From NCBI GenBank assembly GCA_946405695.1, contig CAMJIA010000041.1:1-14265 (forward strand): a stretch of 14,265 nucleotides of DNA, in the 5' to 3' direction. This DNA comes from an uncultured Prevotellaceae bacterium. GTDB taxonomy: Bacteria > Bacteroidota > Bacteroidia > Bacteroidales > Bacteroidaceae. The notes beneath the pieces were generated by a model. The model made no database searches, was not told the origin of the DNA, and saw only the letters and a list, made by a program, of their open reading frames with translations. Of this stretch, positions 6,770 through 13,757 are shown piece by piece (the stretch's first letter is position 1; the number at the start of each line of letters is the position of its first letter). Made by a program: the position numbers and the translations under genes.

Positions 6770-8845
6770 ATGAAATTATATAAATCATTATTCATCGTGG
6801 CAGCCATCATCTGTGGGATGATGACCTCATGTAAGGAGGATGGTTATTGGGATAAGGCATCATCGGAGAGCCTCGGTTTGACAAATGGTAGCGCTTATAG
6901 CTTTAACAGTAAGTCGCTGAGTTTTACCTATACTCCAACTGATGTCACTAAAGGAACAGACATTAATGTCACAGTGACCCGTAGCACGACTTCTGGTGCT
7001 GCTACACTTCCTATTGCTGCAACTTTCTCAGACGAGGGAATTCTTTCAGCTCCTGAGTCTGTGACTTTTGAGGATGGTTCAAACACGACAAATTATGTCA
7101 TCCATTTCGAGAAAGAGATTGAGATTGGACAGTCTGTTTCTGCCAATTTGGTTATCGATACTCTGAGCGTTGGTATTCCCAAGGTAGAGAAACCTACTCC
7201 GCTTACTCCGGAGGCTACCGCTGCAGACTCAGCTAAGTTCTTGGCTGACTCTACGAACTATGCTATTTACCTGACAAAGCTTGGTGCCTATAAGCTTGCT
7301 ACCAAGGTAACAATCGCTAAGGATTACAACTGGATTTCTCTTGGTAAAGCCACTTATCGCGATGACTACATTACTGGTTTGTATAGTGTTGACAATCTGG
7401 TGTACGAAGTAGAAATTAGAGAGGCTCAGGAGGCTCCTGGCTACTATCGTCTGGTCAATGCTTATGGTAAGGTATATGAATATAACAAAGAGGGCGACTA
7501 TGATGATACCAAGGAATATTTCGTCAATATTCACGCTGAAGATCCCACTGCAGTATATATCACACAAAGTGATACCGGTTGTGACTGGGGTAAGGGTAAC
7601 TTCATTTTGTACAGTATGGCCGGTCTGAGAATCGATAGAGGACAGATGACTCTTGAAGAGGCTAAGGCTAATGGACTCACTGGTAAACTTGAAAAGGGTA
7701 TGATTACCTTCCCGACAAAGACATTGCTTTTGGCTAGAGGCGAAGATGGTTGGTACTATGCTAACACGAATGGTAAGTTCTTGGTAGCTTTACCTGGTGT
7801 TAAGGTTGCTGACTATACTTCTACATTGGATTATGCCGGTATGTTTACCGATCCTGCAAATGTAGTATATGTATTGGCAGACTATAAGCTCTCTGCAGAT
7901 GCTAAGGCTGCTAAGAGTGTGAAGGTTGCAATTGTTAACCAGAGTGATGATGCTGAAGCAGTAGCCGATGCTATTGCCGCTGGCGAATTTGAGGCTACAG
8001 ATGTTGCTGATGTTGCCAAGGATGATCGCATCCAGCTTGCTCTCCCGGAAGACATGCAGGGTAAACTCCAGATGCTTCTTGTTGTTATCGACAAGAACGA
8101 TGCTGGCGAGAACGAGGTGAAGTTCGTTGCTTCTGCTAAGTTTGAGTATTATTCTGGCGCTAATCCTTGGAAGTCTCTTGGTAAGGGTCTCTATACTGAT
8201 GATTTGGTATATCCGTTGTTCACTAAAGGTAATCCTTCTACAACCTACGAGGTTGAAATTGAAGAACATTCGGAGACTCCGGGTCTTTACAGATTGGTAG
8301 ATCCTTATGGTGAGGCATTCCCGTATTATCCGAATGCTGTTCAATATAACTCAACGTCAATTGTTGTTCATGCCGAAGATCCTGATGCTGTTTATATTCC
8401 TGAGCAGACAACAGGTCTGACACTTACTTCTGATGGTGAGATCAGTATTTTAACCGTAGGTGCAGATTATTATGACTATTATGGTCCTGATTATTTTGAG
8501 TTATTAAAGACTAATGGTTACTTTGGAACTCTTAAGGATGGTGTGATGACATTCCCATCTTTCCAGAAGAAGGATCAAGAGAGTGGTGAGGTGTTATATA
8601 CCTATCAGGGTTATGTTACATTCTCCGATTCCGAATCGTACTATAATATGGGAACTAACGGAGAGATGAAGATTGTATTGCCGAGTGCTGTTACTCCTTC
8701 AGCTCGTCGTGCAGCACGCTTCGAAACCAACCTGAAGAAGTATACTAGAAAGGCTAACGCTTCATATAAGGATGCACGCCATCAGGTTAAGTTTGACAAG
8801 CGATTCATCCGTCAGGCATCTAAGCCGGCTAAGTTTGTTAAGTAA
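6770..8845 (+). CDS. Surface lipoprotein with two repeated beta-rich domains and a basic C-terminal tail
   Basis: Not recognised by name; it holds the position that SusE/SusF or other surface glycan/peptide-binding proteins hold in Sus-like operons. The 691-residue product has an SPII signal (lipobox MTSC, cysteine 21) followed directly by KED, a strong Bacteroidetes surface-export signal. Residues about 40-135 look like a Calx-beta/Ig-like domain. A domain is then duplicated: about 188-345 and 467-638, sharing W-SLGKA/G-Y-DD, YEVEI, PG-YRLV--YG, HAEDP-AVYI, a G-L--G-MTFP-like motif and a closing N/TNG block. Residues 346-466 form a linker domain rich in A, D and V. The tail from about 645 to 691 is strongly basic. 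It ends the operon, followed by a terminator. Likely role: substrate capture beside the SusCD pair (inference). Confidence 0.9.
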   Translation: MKLYKSLFIVAAIICGMMTSCKEDGYWDKASSESLGLTNGSAYSFNSKSLSFTYTPTDVTKGTDINVTVTRSTTSGAATLPIAATFSDEGILSAPESVTFEDGSNTTNYVIHFEKEIEIGQSVSANLVIDTLSVGIPKVEKPTPLTPEATAADSAKFLADSTNYAIYLTKLGAYKLATKVTIAKDYNWISLGKATYRDDYITGLYSVDNLVYEVEIREAQEAPGYYRLVNAYGKVYEYNKEGDYDDTKEYFVNIHAEDPTAVYITQSDTGCDWGKGNFILYSMAGLRIDRGQMTLEEAKANGLTGKLEKGMITFPTKTLLLARGEDGWYYANTNGKFLVALPGVKVADYTSTLDYAGMFTDPANVVYVLADYKLSADAKAAKSVKVAIVNQSDDAEAVADAIAAGEFEATDVADVAKDDRIQLALPEDMQGKLQMLLVVIDKNDAGENEVKFVASAKFEYYSGANPWKSLGKGLYTDDLVYPLFTKGNPSTTYEVEIEEHSETPGLYRLVDPYGEAFPYYPNAVQYNSTSIVVHAEDPDAVYIPEQTTGLTLTSDGEISILTVGADYYDYYGPDYFELLKTNGYFGTLKDGVMTFPSFQKKDQESGEVLYTYQGYVTFSDSESYYNMGTNGEMKIVLPSAVTPSARRAARFETNLKKYTRKANASYKDARHQVKFDKRFIRQASKPAKFVK

Positions 8846-8867
8846 AGAAATCAATACTAACGAGATA

Positions 8868-8910
8868 GAGGTGCGCCCACTTAACTGGGCACACCTCTTT
8901 TCCCCTTTTT
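8868..8910 (+). terminator. Rho-independent terminator of the SusCD operon
   Basis: GAGGTGCGCCCA (8868-8879) and TGGGCACACCTC (8886-8897) pair over 12 positions with one C-A mismatch and a 6-base loop CTTAAC, followed by TTTT, CCCC and TTTTT. It lies 22 bases after the stop of the two-repeat lipoprotein gene. It separates that operon from the metallopeptidase gene. Confidence 0.9.
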
Positions 8911-8945
8911 AAAAGATAAATCATTATTTGAGAAATTATTACACA

Positions 8946-11405
8946 ATGAGAAAACTACTGTTTACTGCTATACTAGTGATGAGCGCAATAGCAGCTAATG
9001 CTGTTCCCGTGAAACCTGGCGTCAAGAAAACGGTGCAACTCACAGATGGAACCACAGTGCAGATGACCCTGTGTGGTGATGAGCACTACACTTTCCTTAA
9101 AGATAGTGAGGGTAATGCTTATCAGTTGAATGCTGACCGTAGAGCAGTGCGTATCAGTTACAATCAGGTTGCTGAGCGTTGGGCGGCCAATAAACAGGCT
9201 CGTCTTTCTAAGGTACAGCCCTCTGAAGGCCAGAAGAGGGCATCCCGTCGTATTGGTGATGCTGGCGCAACGATAGGTGAACATAGAGGTTTGGTCATTT
9301 TGGCTCAGTTCTCTGATGTGTCATTTGTTACACCGAATGCCAATCAGGTGTTTAACAACCATTTCAATGAGGTAGGATATACGGGATATGGTAACTCGGC
9401 TTCGGTACGTGACTATTTCCTGAAGCAGAGCTATGGTCAGCTGACTATTGACTTTGATGTGGTTGGTCCTTATACGCTGCCTAATACTATGGAGTACTAT
9501 GGTAAGCCTTATACTGATGAAGGCGAGAACCTGCATCATGACACGCATCCGGCACTGATGGCTGCTCATGCTGTGGACGCAGCTTCAGCAGATGTGGACT
9601 TCCGCAATTACGACTGGGATGGTGATGGCGTTGTTGATCAAGTGTTTATCATCTATGCTGGTTATGCTGAGGCTCAGGGTGCTGACGAGAACACTATCTG
9701 GCCTCACGAATGGGTATTGGCTGCCGAGGATGCTACTCGTAGATATAATGGAGTCACTATTAACACCTATGGTTGTACGGCAGAATTGGCTGGAGACGGA
9801 AAGTCATGGGGAGGCGATCCTGATGGTATAGGTACTGCCTGCCATGAGTTTAGTCACTGTCTAGGCCTTCCTGATATGTATGATACGAAAGGCAGCAATT
9901 ACGGCATGGGCTACTGGGATGTGATGTGTTCAGGTAGCTACAATGACGATTCCCATACTCCAGCAGGATATACCAGCTATGAGCGCTGGTTCTCAGGGTG
10001 GATGGAGCCGACTGAGATTAATACGATGACGCGTGTCAATAATATGGCACCGCTTGTTGAAAAGCCAGAGGCATACATCCTGTATAATGAGAAGAACAAG
10101 AACGAGTACTATCTGTTGGAGAACCGTCAGCCTATTAGTTTCGACAAAGGTCTTTATGGACATGGCTTGTTGATATTGCATGTGGACTATAGCCAGACTT
10201 CGTGGCAAAATAACAGTGTGAACACAACAGCCGATCATCAGCGTATGACTATCATTGCTGCTGATAACGAATATGGTAGCCGCTCTTATAATAGTATAGC
10301 AGGTGATCCTTGGCCTGGTATTAAAGGTAATACATCTCTGACTAACTATACAACCCCTGCAGCTACACTGTATAATGCTAATACAGACGGTACGAAACTG
10401 ATGAGCAAGCCCATCGATAATATCACTGAGAATGAAGAGGCGCATACGGTATCGTTTGTGGCCTGCCGTCCAGAGATGGATGTTCCTCAATTTGTACAGG
10501 CTCAAGAGCTGAACAGCAACTCTTTCACTACAACCTGGTCTGCCGTTAATGGTGCAATAAGCTACGAGATTGAACTGACTACCATAGATAAGGCCTCAAG
10601 CGATCCCAGTGAAGCATTGCAATGGGAAAATAAGTTTGAAAAGTGTTATAGTAAGTCAGCCAGTTTCACGGACATCAGTACGAAGTTAGGTGACTATGGA
10701 TTGTCTGGTTGGAGTGGAAGTAAACTCTTTACATCACCCAATAAGCTAAAGATTGGTACGTCGACAACAGCAGGTTATTTGCGTACTCCCTCTTGGTGGG
10801 GAGTTCCATCATCGCAGGAATTGACCTTGGTGATGGGGGCAGCACCTTTTAAGGCAGATGTTGCAGTTAATGGAACTATAACCTTTGAGAGTGTAATAGA
10901 GGGTGGAACATCTGCCAATATCGTCAAAGTGGACCAAGAGTTTGAAGTATCTAAAGATGGTAAGCAGGTATTCACATTTAAGGCACCCAAGGAGAACAAT
11001 TTATACCGAATCACTATCTCGCCTGATGGCCAAATGTACTTGAACTATCTCAGTCTTTACGATGGTACATGGACTGCTGAGCAGCTGGGTCTTAATAGTA
11101 GTGCTCAGGTTTCACGCCGTGCCTCTACGACAACGACCTATAGTTCTGAGAATAACAGCTATACATTCACAGATATGGCTACCAACAAGCGCTATGTCTT
11201 CCGTGTTCGTGCTCTTGGTGAGGAGAATACAGTATCACGTTGGAGTGAAGAAGGTGCCTTCGAGTTTGGTAGTACTGGTGTCGTATCGGTATTCTCTACT
11301 GAGAAGGATTCTTCATCCCGTTTCTTCGACTTGCAGGGTCGTGAGGTTAAGACTCCTACCCGCGGTCTGTATATCAGAAACGGAAAGAAGTTCGTTGTGA
11401 AGTAA
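8946..11405 (+). CDS. Secreted M6-family metallopeptidase with interrupted FN3 domain
   Basis: A zinc endopeptidase of the immune-inhibitor-A/M6 type. A TTG start lies 6 codons upstream, but the ATG at 8946 gives a clean Sec signal (MRKLLFTAILVMSAIAANA, cleavage near 19) and 819 residues. Residues about 20-105 are a propeptide-like region. The catalytic domain spans about 112-500: zinc motif HEFSHCLGLPD with H300, E301 and H304, a likely D310 ligand, Met-turn WDVMCSG with M327, and a calcium-loop-like DWDGDGVVD near 223-231. An FN3-like domain starts near 512 (FTTTWSAVNGAISYEIEL), is interrupted by a beta-rich insert about 556-708, and resumes about 725-775 (YVFRVRALGEEN, SRWSEEGAFEF). The end (FDLQGREVKTPTRGLYI then GKKFVVK, 794-819) resembles a short type-IX-secretion tail. 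Probably digests protein outside the cell, supplying the SusCD system (inference). No consensus promoter is seen upstream. Confidence 0.93.
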   Translation: MRKLLFTAILVMSAIAANAVPVKPGVKKTVQLTDGTTVQMTLCGDEHYTFLKDSEGNAYQLNADRRAVRISYNQVAERWAANKQARLSKVQPSEGQKRASRRIGDAGATIGEHRGLVILAQFSDVSFVTPNANQVFNNHFNEVGYTGYGNSASVRDYFLKQSYGQLTIDFDVVGPYTLPNTMEYYGKPYTDEGENLHHDTHPALMAAHAVDAASADVDFRNYDWDGDGVVDQVFIIYAGYAEAQGADENTIWPHEWVLAAEDATRRYNGVTINTYGCTAELAGDGKSWGGDPDGIGTACHEFSHCLGLPDMYDTKGSNYGMGYWDVMCSGSYNDDSHTPAGYTSYERWFSGWMEPTEINTMTRVNNMAPLVEKPEAYILYNEKNKNEYYLLENRQPISFDKGLYGHGLLILHVDYSQTSWQNNSVNTTADHQRMTIIAADNEYGSRSYNSIAGDPWPGIKGNTSLTNYTTPAATLYNANTDGTKLMSKPIDNITENEEAHTVSFVACRPEMDVPQFVQAQELNSNSFTTTWSAVNGAISYEIELTTIDKASSDPSEALQWENKFEKCYSKSASFTDISTKLGDYGLSGWSGSKLFTSPNKLKIGTSTTAGYLRTPSWWGVPSSQELTLVMGAAPFKADVAVNGTITFESVIEGGTSANIVKVDQEFEVSKDGKQVFTFKAPKENNLYRITISPDGQMYLNYLSLYDGTWTAEQLGLNSSAQVSRRASTTTTYSSENNSYTFTDMATNKRYVFRVRALGEENTVSRWSEEGAFEFGSTGVVSVFSTEKDSSSRFFDLQGREVKTPTRGLYIRNGKKFVVK

Positions 11406-11423
11406 TTAGTACTTTATTAATAT

Positions 11424-11463
11424 TAGTGGAGCTCCTACACAATGGTAGCTCCACTATTTTTTT
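11424..11463 (+). terminator. Rho-independent terminator of the metallopeptidase gene
   Basis: TAGTGGAGCT (11424-11433) pairs perfectly with AGCTCCACTA (11447-11456), a 10-bp stem with a 13-base loop, followed by T7 (11457-11463). It lies 18 bases after the metallopeptidase stop codon. Confidence 0.92.
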
Positions 11464-11484
11464 GTGCACAACGATAGGTCACGG

Positions 11485-11615
11485 TTGTCCCAACGGCAGA
11501 TTCCATTGGAAGCTCCGTCGGTTTCCAGTGGTTTCTCATTGAGAAACCAACGGTTTCCAACGGAGAAACCACTGGTTTCCAACGGAGAAACCATTGGTTC
11601 CAAGCATAGAAACCA
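11485..11615. repeat. Tandem array of palindromic 22-bp units between convergent genes
   Basis: Units begin at 11530, 11552 and 11574 with an exact 22-bp period, plus a one-base-shorter copy at 11596. Two are identical over 20 bases: GGTTTCCAACGGAGAAACCA at 11552-11571 and 11574-11593. Each is an inverted repeat (GGTTTC ... GAAACC); the unit at 11530 is a near-perfect palindrome, GGTTTCTCA-T-TGAGAAACC. Degenerate copies (CCCAACGGCAGATTCCATTGG near 11489 and the GTTTCCAGTGG stretch at 11521) extend the array to about 11485. It fills the gap between the metallopeptidase terminator and the tadA stop codon, so it would lie in the 3' region of tadA mRNA. Confidence 0.8.
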
Positions 11616-12062
11616 TCAGTTTCTTTTGCTCTTGAAAAAGTCTTGCATCAATTGGCGGCACTCGTTTTCCAATACACCGCCAGTAACCTGACATTTGGGA
11701 TGTAGGGCGTGGGGCGCATAGTCGGTGTAGCCTCGCTTCTCGTCACGACAGCCATAGACGATGCGGGGTATCTGGCTCCAGCCTAAAGCTCCGGCACACA
11801 TGGTGCAGGGCTCTACGGTGACGTAGAGCGTGCAGTCGGTGAGGTACTTTCCGCCCAGCTCGTTGGCTGCAGCGGTGATGGCCTGCATCTCAGCATGGGC
11901 CGTCACGTCGTGCAGCGTCTCTGTGAGGTTATGGGCGCGTGCAATGATGCGGTCTTGGCATACTACTACTGCTCCGATGGGTATCTCTCCCTCGTCAAAG
12001 GCCAGCTGAGCTTCGTCCAGCGCCTTGCGCATATACTGTTCGTCTTTTTTTTTCTGGTCCAT
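11616..12062 (-). CDS. tadA: tRNA-specific adenosine deaminase TadA
   Basis: Converts adenosine-34 to inosine in tRNA-Arg(ACG), an essential wobble modification in most bacteria. The 148-residue protein has the cytidine/deoxycytidylate-deaminase zinc fold: HAE at 56-58 (zinc ligand H56, proton-shuttling E58) and PCTMC at 85-89 (zinc ligands C86 and C89). Other family marks are GEIPIGAVVV near 25-34, HNLTETLHDVTAHAEM, and ARAHN. The length is normal for TadA. The start is the first ATG in frame; the frame stays open upstream through the octamer array but contains no start codon there, and its last repeat unit ends one base before this ATG. Third of three same-strand genes after birA and the four-helix gene. 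Confidence 0.95.
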   Translation of the reverse strand: MDQKKKDEQYMRKALDEAQLAFDEGEIPIGAVVVCQDRIIARAHNLTETLHDVTAHAEMQAITAAANELGGKYLTDCTLYVTVEPCTMCAGALGWSQIPRIVYGCRDEKRGYTDYAPHALHPKCQVTGGVLENECRQLMQDFFKSKRN

Positions 12063-12063
12063 G

Positions 12064-12151
12064 AGATTTCGATATTTCGATGTTTCGAGGCTTCGATGTT
12101 TCGAGGTTTCGATATTTCGAGGTTTCGATATTTCGAGGTTTCGATGCGTCG
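12064..12151 (-). repeat. Octamer tandem array 5' of tadA (11 units)
   Basis: On the minus strand, eleven contiguous 8-base units run without indels: CGACGCAT, CGAAACCT, CGAAATAT, CGAAACCT, CGAAATAT, CGAAACCT, CGAAACAT, CGAAGCCT, CGAAACAT, CGAAATAT, CGAAATCT. Plus-strand CG positions are 12070 to 12150 in steps of 8. The array fills nearly all of the 99-base gap between the four-helix gene's stop and tadA and ends one base before the tadA ATG. The CGAA strand is the sense strand of tadA. Confidence 0.95.
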
Positions 12152-12161
12152 AAGATTTCTG

Positions 12162-12899
12162 TTAGATGTTTAATGTTCCGTTGCAGGTGGGGTAATTGCT
12201 GCAACTCCAGAATTCTTTGCCGGAGTTGATGCCTTTCTTTGCGACACGCTTAATCATGGGCTTACCGCATAGAGGACAATTGGGAGCACCGCTTTGTGTA
12301 CTTTGCTGGGAACGATAGGCCAGACGTTCAGCCGTGAGTCCCTCGGTAAAGCCGCCTTCCACTTTGAACGTTTCCAACAGATGTTCTATCTGGCGTCTAA
12401 GCATCATAATAAGACGGTTGCAGAGAATGATAAGACAGTTGGCTGCTATCAGTGAATCGCCCTTGTTTAGCCAATTGTCAAACTTGTGCTTTTGGGTCAG
12501 AATATGTTTACAGCTTTGGTAAAGCACATCGTCTTTATACGTTGGACGGTCCAGTTGGATGCTGTTGATGGCAAGATATTCTTGTGATGTTGATGACCAG
12601 GGAGCATTTTCACAGCGCATAAGCCAGTTGAGGTAGTCGTTAGATAATTCAGAGAGACTGGCACGAGCTACGTCAATAAGTTTCATTTCTGTCTCTCGTG
12701 AGGTGGAATGCCTGGAACTGCCTTCAGCAATATTGGCTGGAACCGAGCGTGCCGCCATGGTCATTTGGTCGAAGAGTCGTCCGCAAGGGTCGTTGGTCTG
12801 GTTAAGGTATCGGATGCAGAAATCCTGCGTAGCTAATTGTATCACGTTGGCAAGCACCCATGTGTCCAACCAGTAGTATTTGAAGATTGCGATTTCCAT
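12162..12899 (-). CDS. Four-helix-bundle protein with C-terminal topoisomerase-type zinc ribbon
   Basis: A 245-residue protein of unknown function. Residues about 14-175 match the four-helix-bundle family related to the 23S rRNA intervening-sequence-encoded (S23) proteins: the hallmark RSVPANIAEGSSRHS near 51-65, then LIDVARASLSEL near 74-85 and a long C-terminal helix about 150-178. Residues 205-245 form a zinc ribbon like the C4 repeats of topoisomerase I: CPLCGKPM (C208, C211), then FWSCSNYPTCNGT (C233, C239). This fits proteins called four helix bundle suffix domain proteins in Bacteroidetes. The zinc ribbon suggests nucleic-acid binding (inference). It lies between birA and tadA on the same strand, with an octamer array in the spacer on each side. 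The ATG at 12899 follows an A-rich leader with no Shine-Dalgarno sequence. Confidence 0.88.
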   Translation of the reverse strand: MEIAIFKYYWLDTWVLANVIQLATQDFCIRYLNQTNDPCGRLFDQMTMAARSVPANIAEGSSRHSTSRETEMKLIDVARASLSELSNDYLNWLMRCENAPWSSTSQEYLAINSIQLDRPTYKDDVLYQSCKHILTQKHKFDNWLNKGDSLIAANCLIILCNRLIMMLRRQIEHLLETFKVEGGFTEGLTAERLAYRSQQSTQSGAPNCPLCGKPMIKRVAKKGINSGKEFWSCSNYPTCNGTLNI

Positions 12900-12920
12900 T
12901 GTTTTTTTATTTTGGGGTTA

Positions 12921-12988
12921 TTCGATATTTCGATATTTCGATATTTCGAGGCTTCGATGTTTCGATATTTCGAGGCTTCGAAACATCG
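12921..12988 (-). repeat. Octamer tandem array between birA and the four-helix gene
   Basis: Minus-strand units from the birA stop onward: CGATGTTT, CGAAGCCT, CGAAATAT, CGAAACAT, CGAAGCCT, CGAAATAT, CGAAATAT, CGAAATAT, then a half unit CGAA. Plus-strand CG positions run from 12923 to 12987 in exact steps of 8. The array abuts the birA TAG and ends 21 bases before the four-helix ATG, separated from it by an A-rich stretch. The CGAA strand is the sense strand of both genes. Confidence 0.95.
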
Positions 12989-13705
12989 CTAAATGATGAA
13001 CTGCACTTCCTTGAAGGCATAGCGGCGCTCCTTTCCGTTGTCATCGCGCAACAGCAGGTGGCCGTCGTCCGCTACGTCCACTATTTCAGCCATGAAGGCA
13101 CCGTTCTTGTCAATGTACGGATGGAATCCCTGCCGCCTGTAGAGCATGGCGCAGTACTGCTGCTTGATGTCGTGATACAGATAGTGGTCTAAGCAATTCA
13201 GTATGTCGTGCAGGAGTTTTTTACGGTCTGTCTCTCGTTCGCAAATCTGCCATATTGACACAGGGTTAGGGGCGTCGCTATTAAAATGTTGCTGGTTGAC
13301 ATTTATTCCCACACCAATGATGCTGTCCTTGATCATCGTGCCCTTCAGGGTGTTCTCTATCAGGATGCCCGCCAGCTTGCCGTTTTGCCAATAGATGTCG
13401 TTGGGCCACTTGATGCTGAGGTTACCGATATATTGTCCTAATGCCTCCGTAATGGCTAGTGAGATTGCCATCGAGATATGAAACTGTTTGGAGGCGTGTA
13501 TTTGTTCTGGGTGCAGCAAAAGCGAGAACAGAAGATTCTTGTGACGCTCCGACTCCCACTGGTTGGTACCGCAGCCACGTCCTGCCGTCTGGTAGTCAGC
13601 GTAGACGGCTATGGCTTTCTCGCTATTAGCTGTTAGCTGTCGGTTTTCGCGCAGCCAGTGATTCGTTGAGTCAGTCTCTGCAATATGTATTATGTCCCAT
13701 TCCAT
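12989..13705 (-). CDS. birA: Biotin--[acetyl-CoA-carboxylase] ligase (class I, no DNA-binding domain)
   Basis: Activates biotin with ATP to biotinyl-AMP and attaches it to the lysine of biotin carboxyl carrier proteins. The 238-residue protein shows the BirA/LplA fold motifs: TDSTN at 11-15, the biotin/adenylate loop QTAGRGCGTNQW at 39-50 (the usual GRGR-G--W with cysteine in place of the second arginine), SIKWPNDIYW at 97-106, KLAGILIE at 110-117 and GVGINVN at 131-137. There is no N-terminal helix-turn-helix, so it should not act as a repressor. A short C-terminal SH3-like domain follows (about 190-238). The start at 13705 is required because TDSTN is already at residue 11. It is divergent from pyrH and probably heads a birA, four-helix, tadA transcript. 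The G-R-G-C substitution is worth noting, though variation at that position is tolerated in homologues as far as I recall. Confidence 0.93.
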   Translation of the reverse strand: MEWDIIHIAETDSTNHWLRENRQLTANSEKAIAVYADYQTAGRGCGTNQWESERHKNLLFSLLLHPEQIHASKQFHISMAISLAITEALGQYIGNLSIKWPNDIYWQNGKLAGILIENTLKGTMIKDSIIGVGINVNQQHFNSDAPNPVSIWQICERETDRKKLLHDILNCLDHYLYHDIKQQYCAMLYRRQGFHPYIDKNGAFMAEIVDVADDGHLLLRDDNGKERRYAFKEVQFII

Positions 13706-13709
13706 ATTG

Positions 13710-13740
13710 CAAAGTTATGAATAAGCGTGCACAATACAAA
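13710..13740 (-). promoter_or_regulatory. Bacteroidetes-type promoter for birA
   Basis: Read on the minus strand: -33 box TTTG (13740-13737) and -7 box TAACTTTG (13717-13710), spaced by 19 bp, an exact consensus match. The predicted transcription start is near 13707, only about two bases before the birA ATG at 13705. Confidence 0.8.
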
Positions 13741-13757
13741 ATAAAAAATGTATTTTC

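Noticed and set aside
7790..8344. Minus-strand open frame of 184 codons inside the two-repeat lipoprotein gene
   Set aside because: It is a shadow of a coding region with clear domain duplication on the plus strand; no signal or motif supports it.
8923..8930. ATTATTTG as a -7 box for the metallopeptidase gene
   Set aside because: It has AT in place of the conserved TA, and no TTTG sits 19-21 bp upstream. The peptidase promoter is therefore unassigned.
11485..11615. 22-bp palindromic array as CRISPR
   Set aside because: Units are contiguous and near-identical, with only about 2-3 bases between palindromes, so there are no spacers.
12887..13192. Small open frames over the octamer arrays (also near 11995-12204 and 13666-13893) as repeat proteins
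   Set aside because: They are open only because the 8-bp repeat lacks stops in every frame, and they overlap birA, tadA or the four-helix gene on the other strand or frame.
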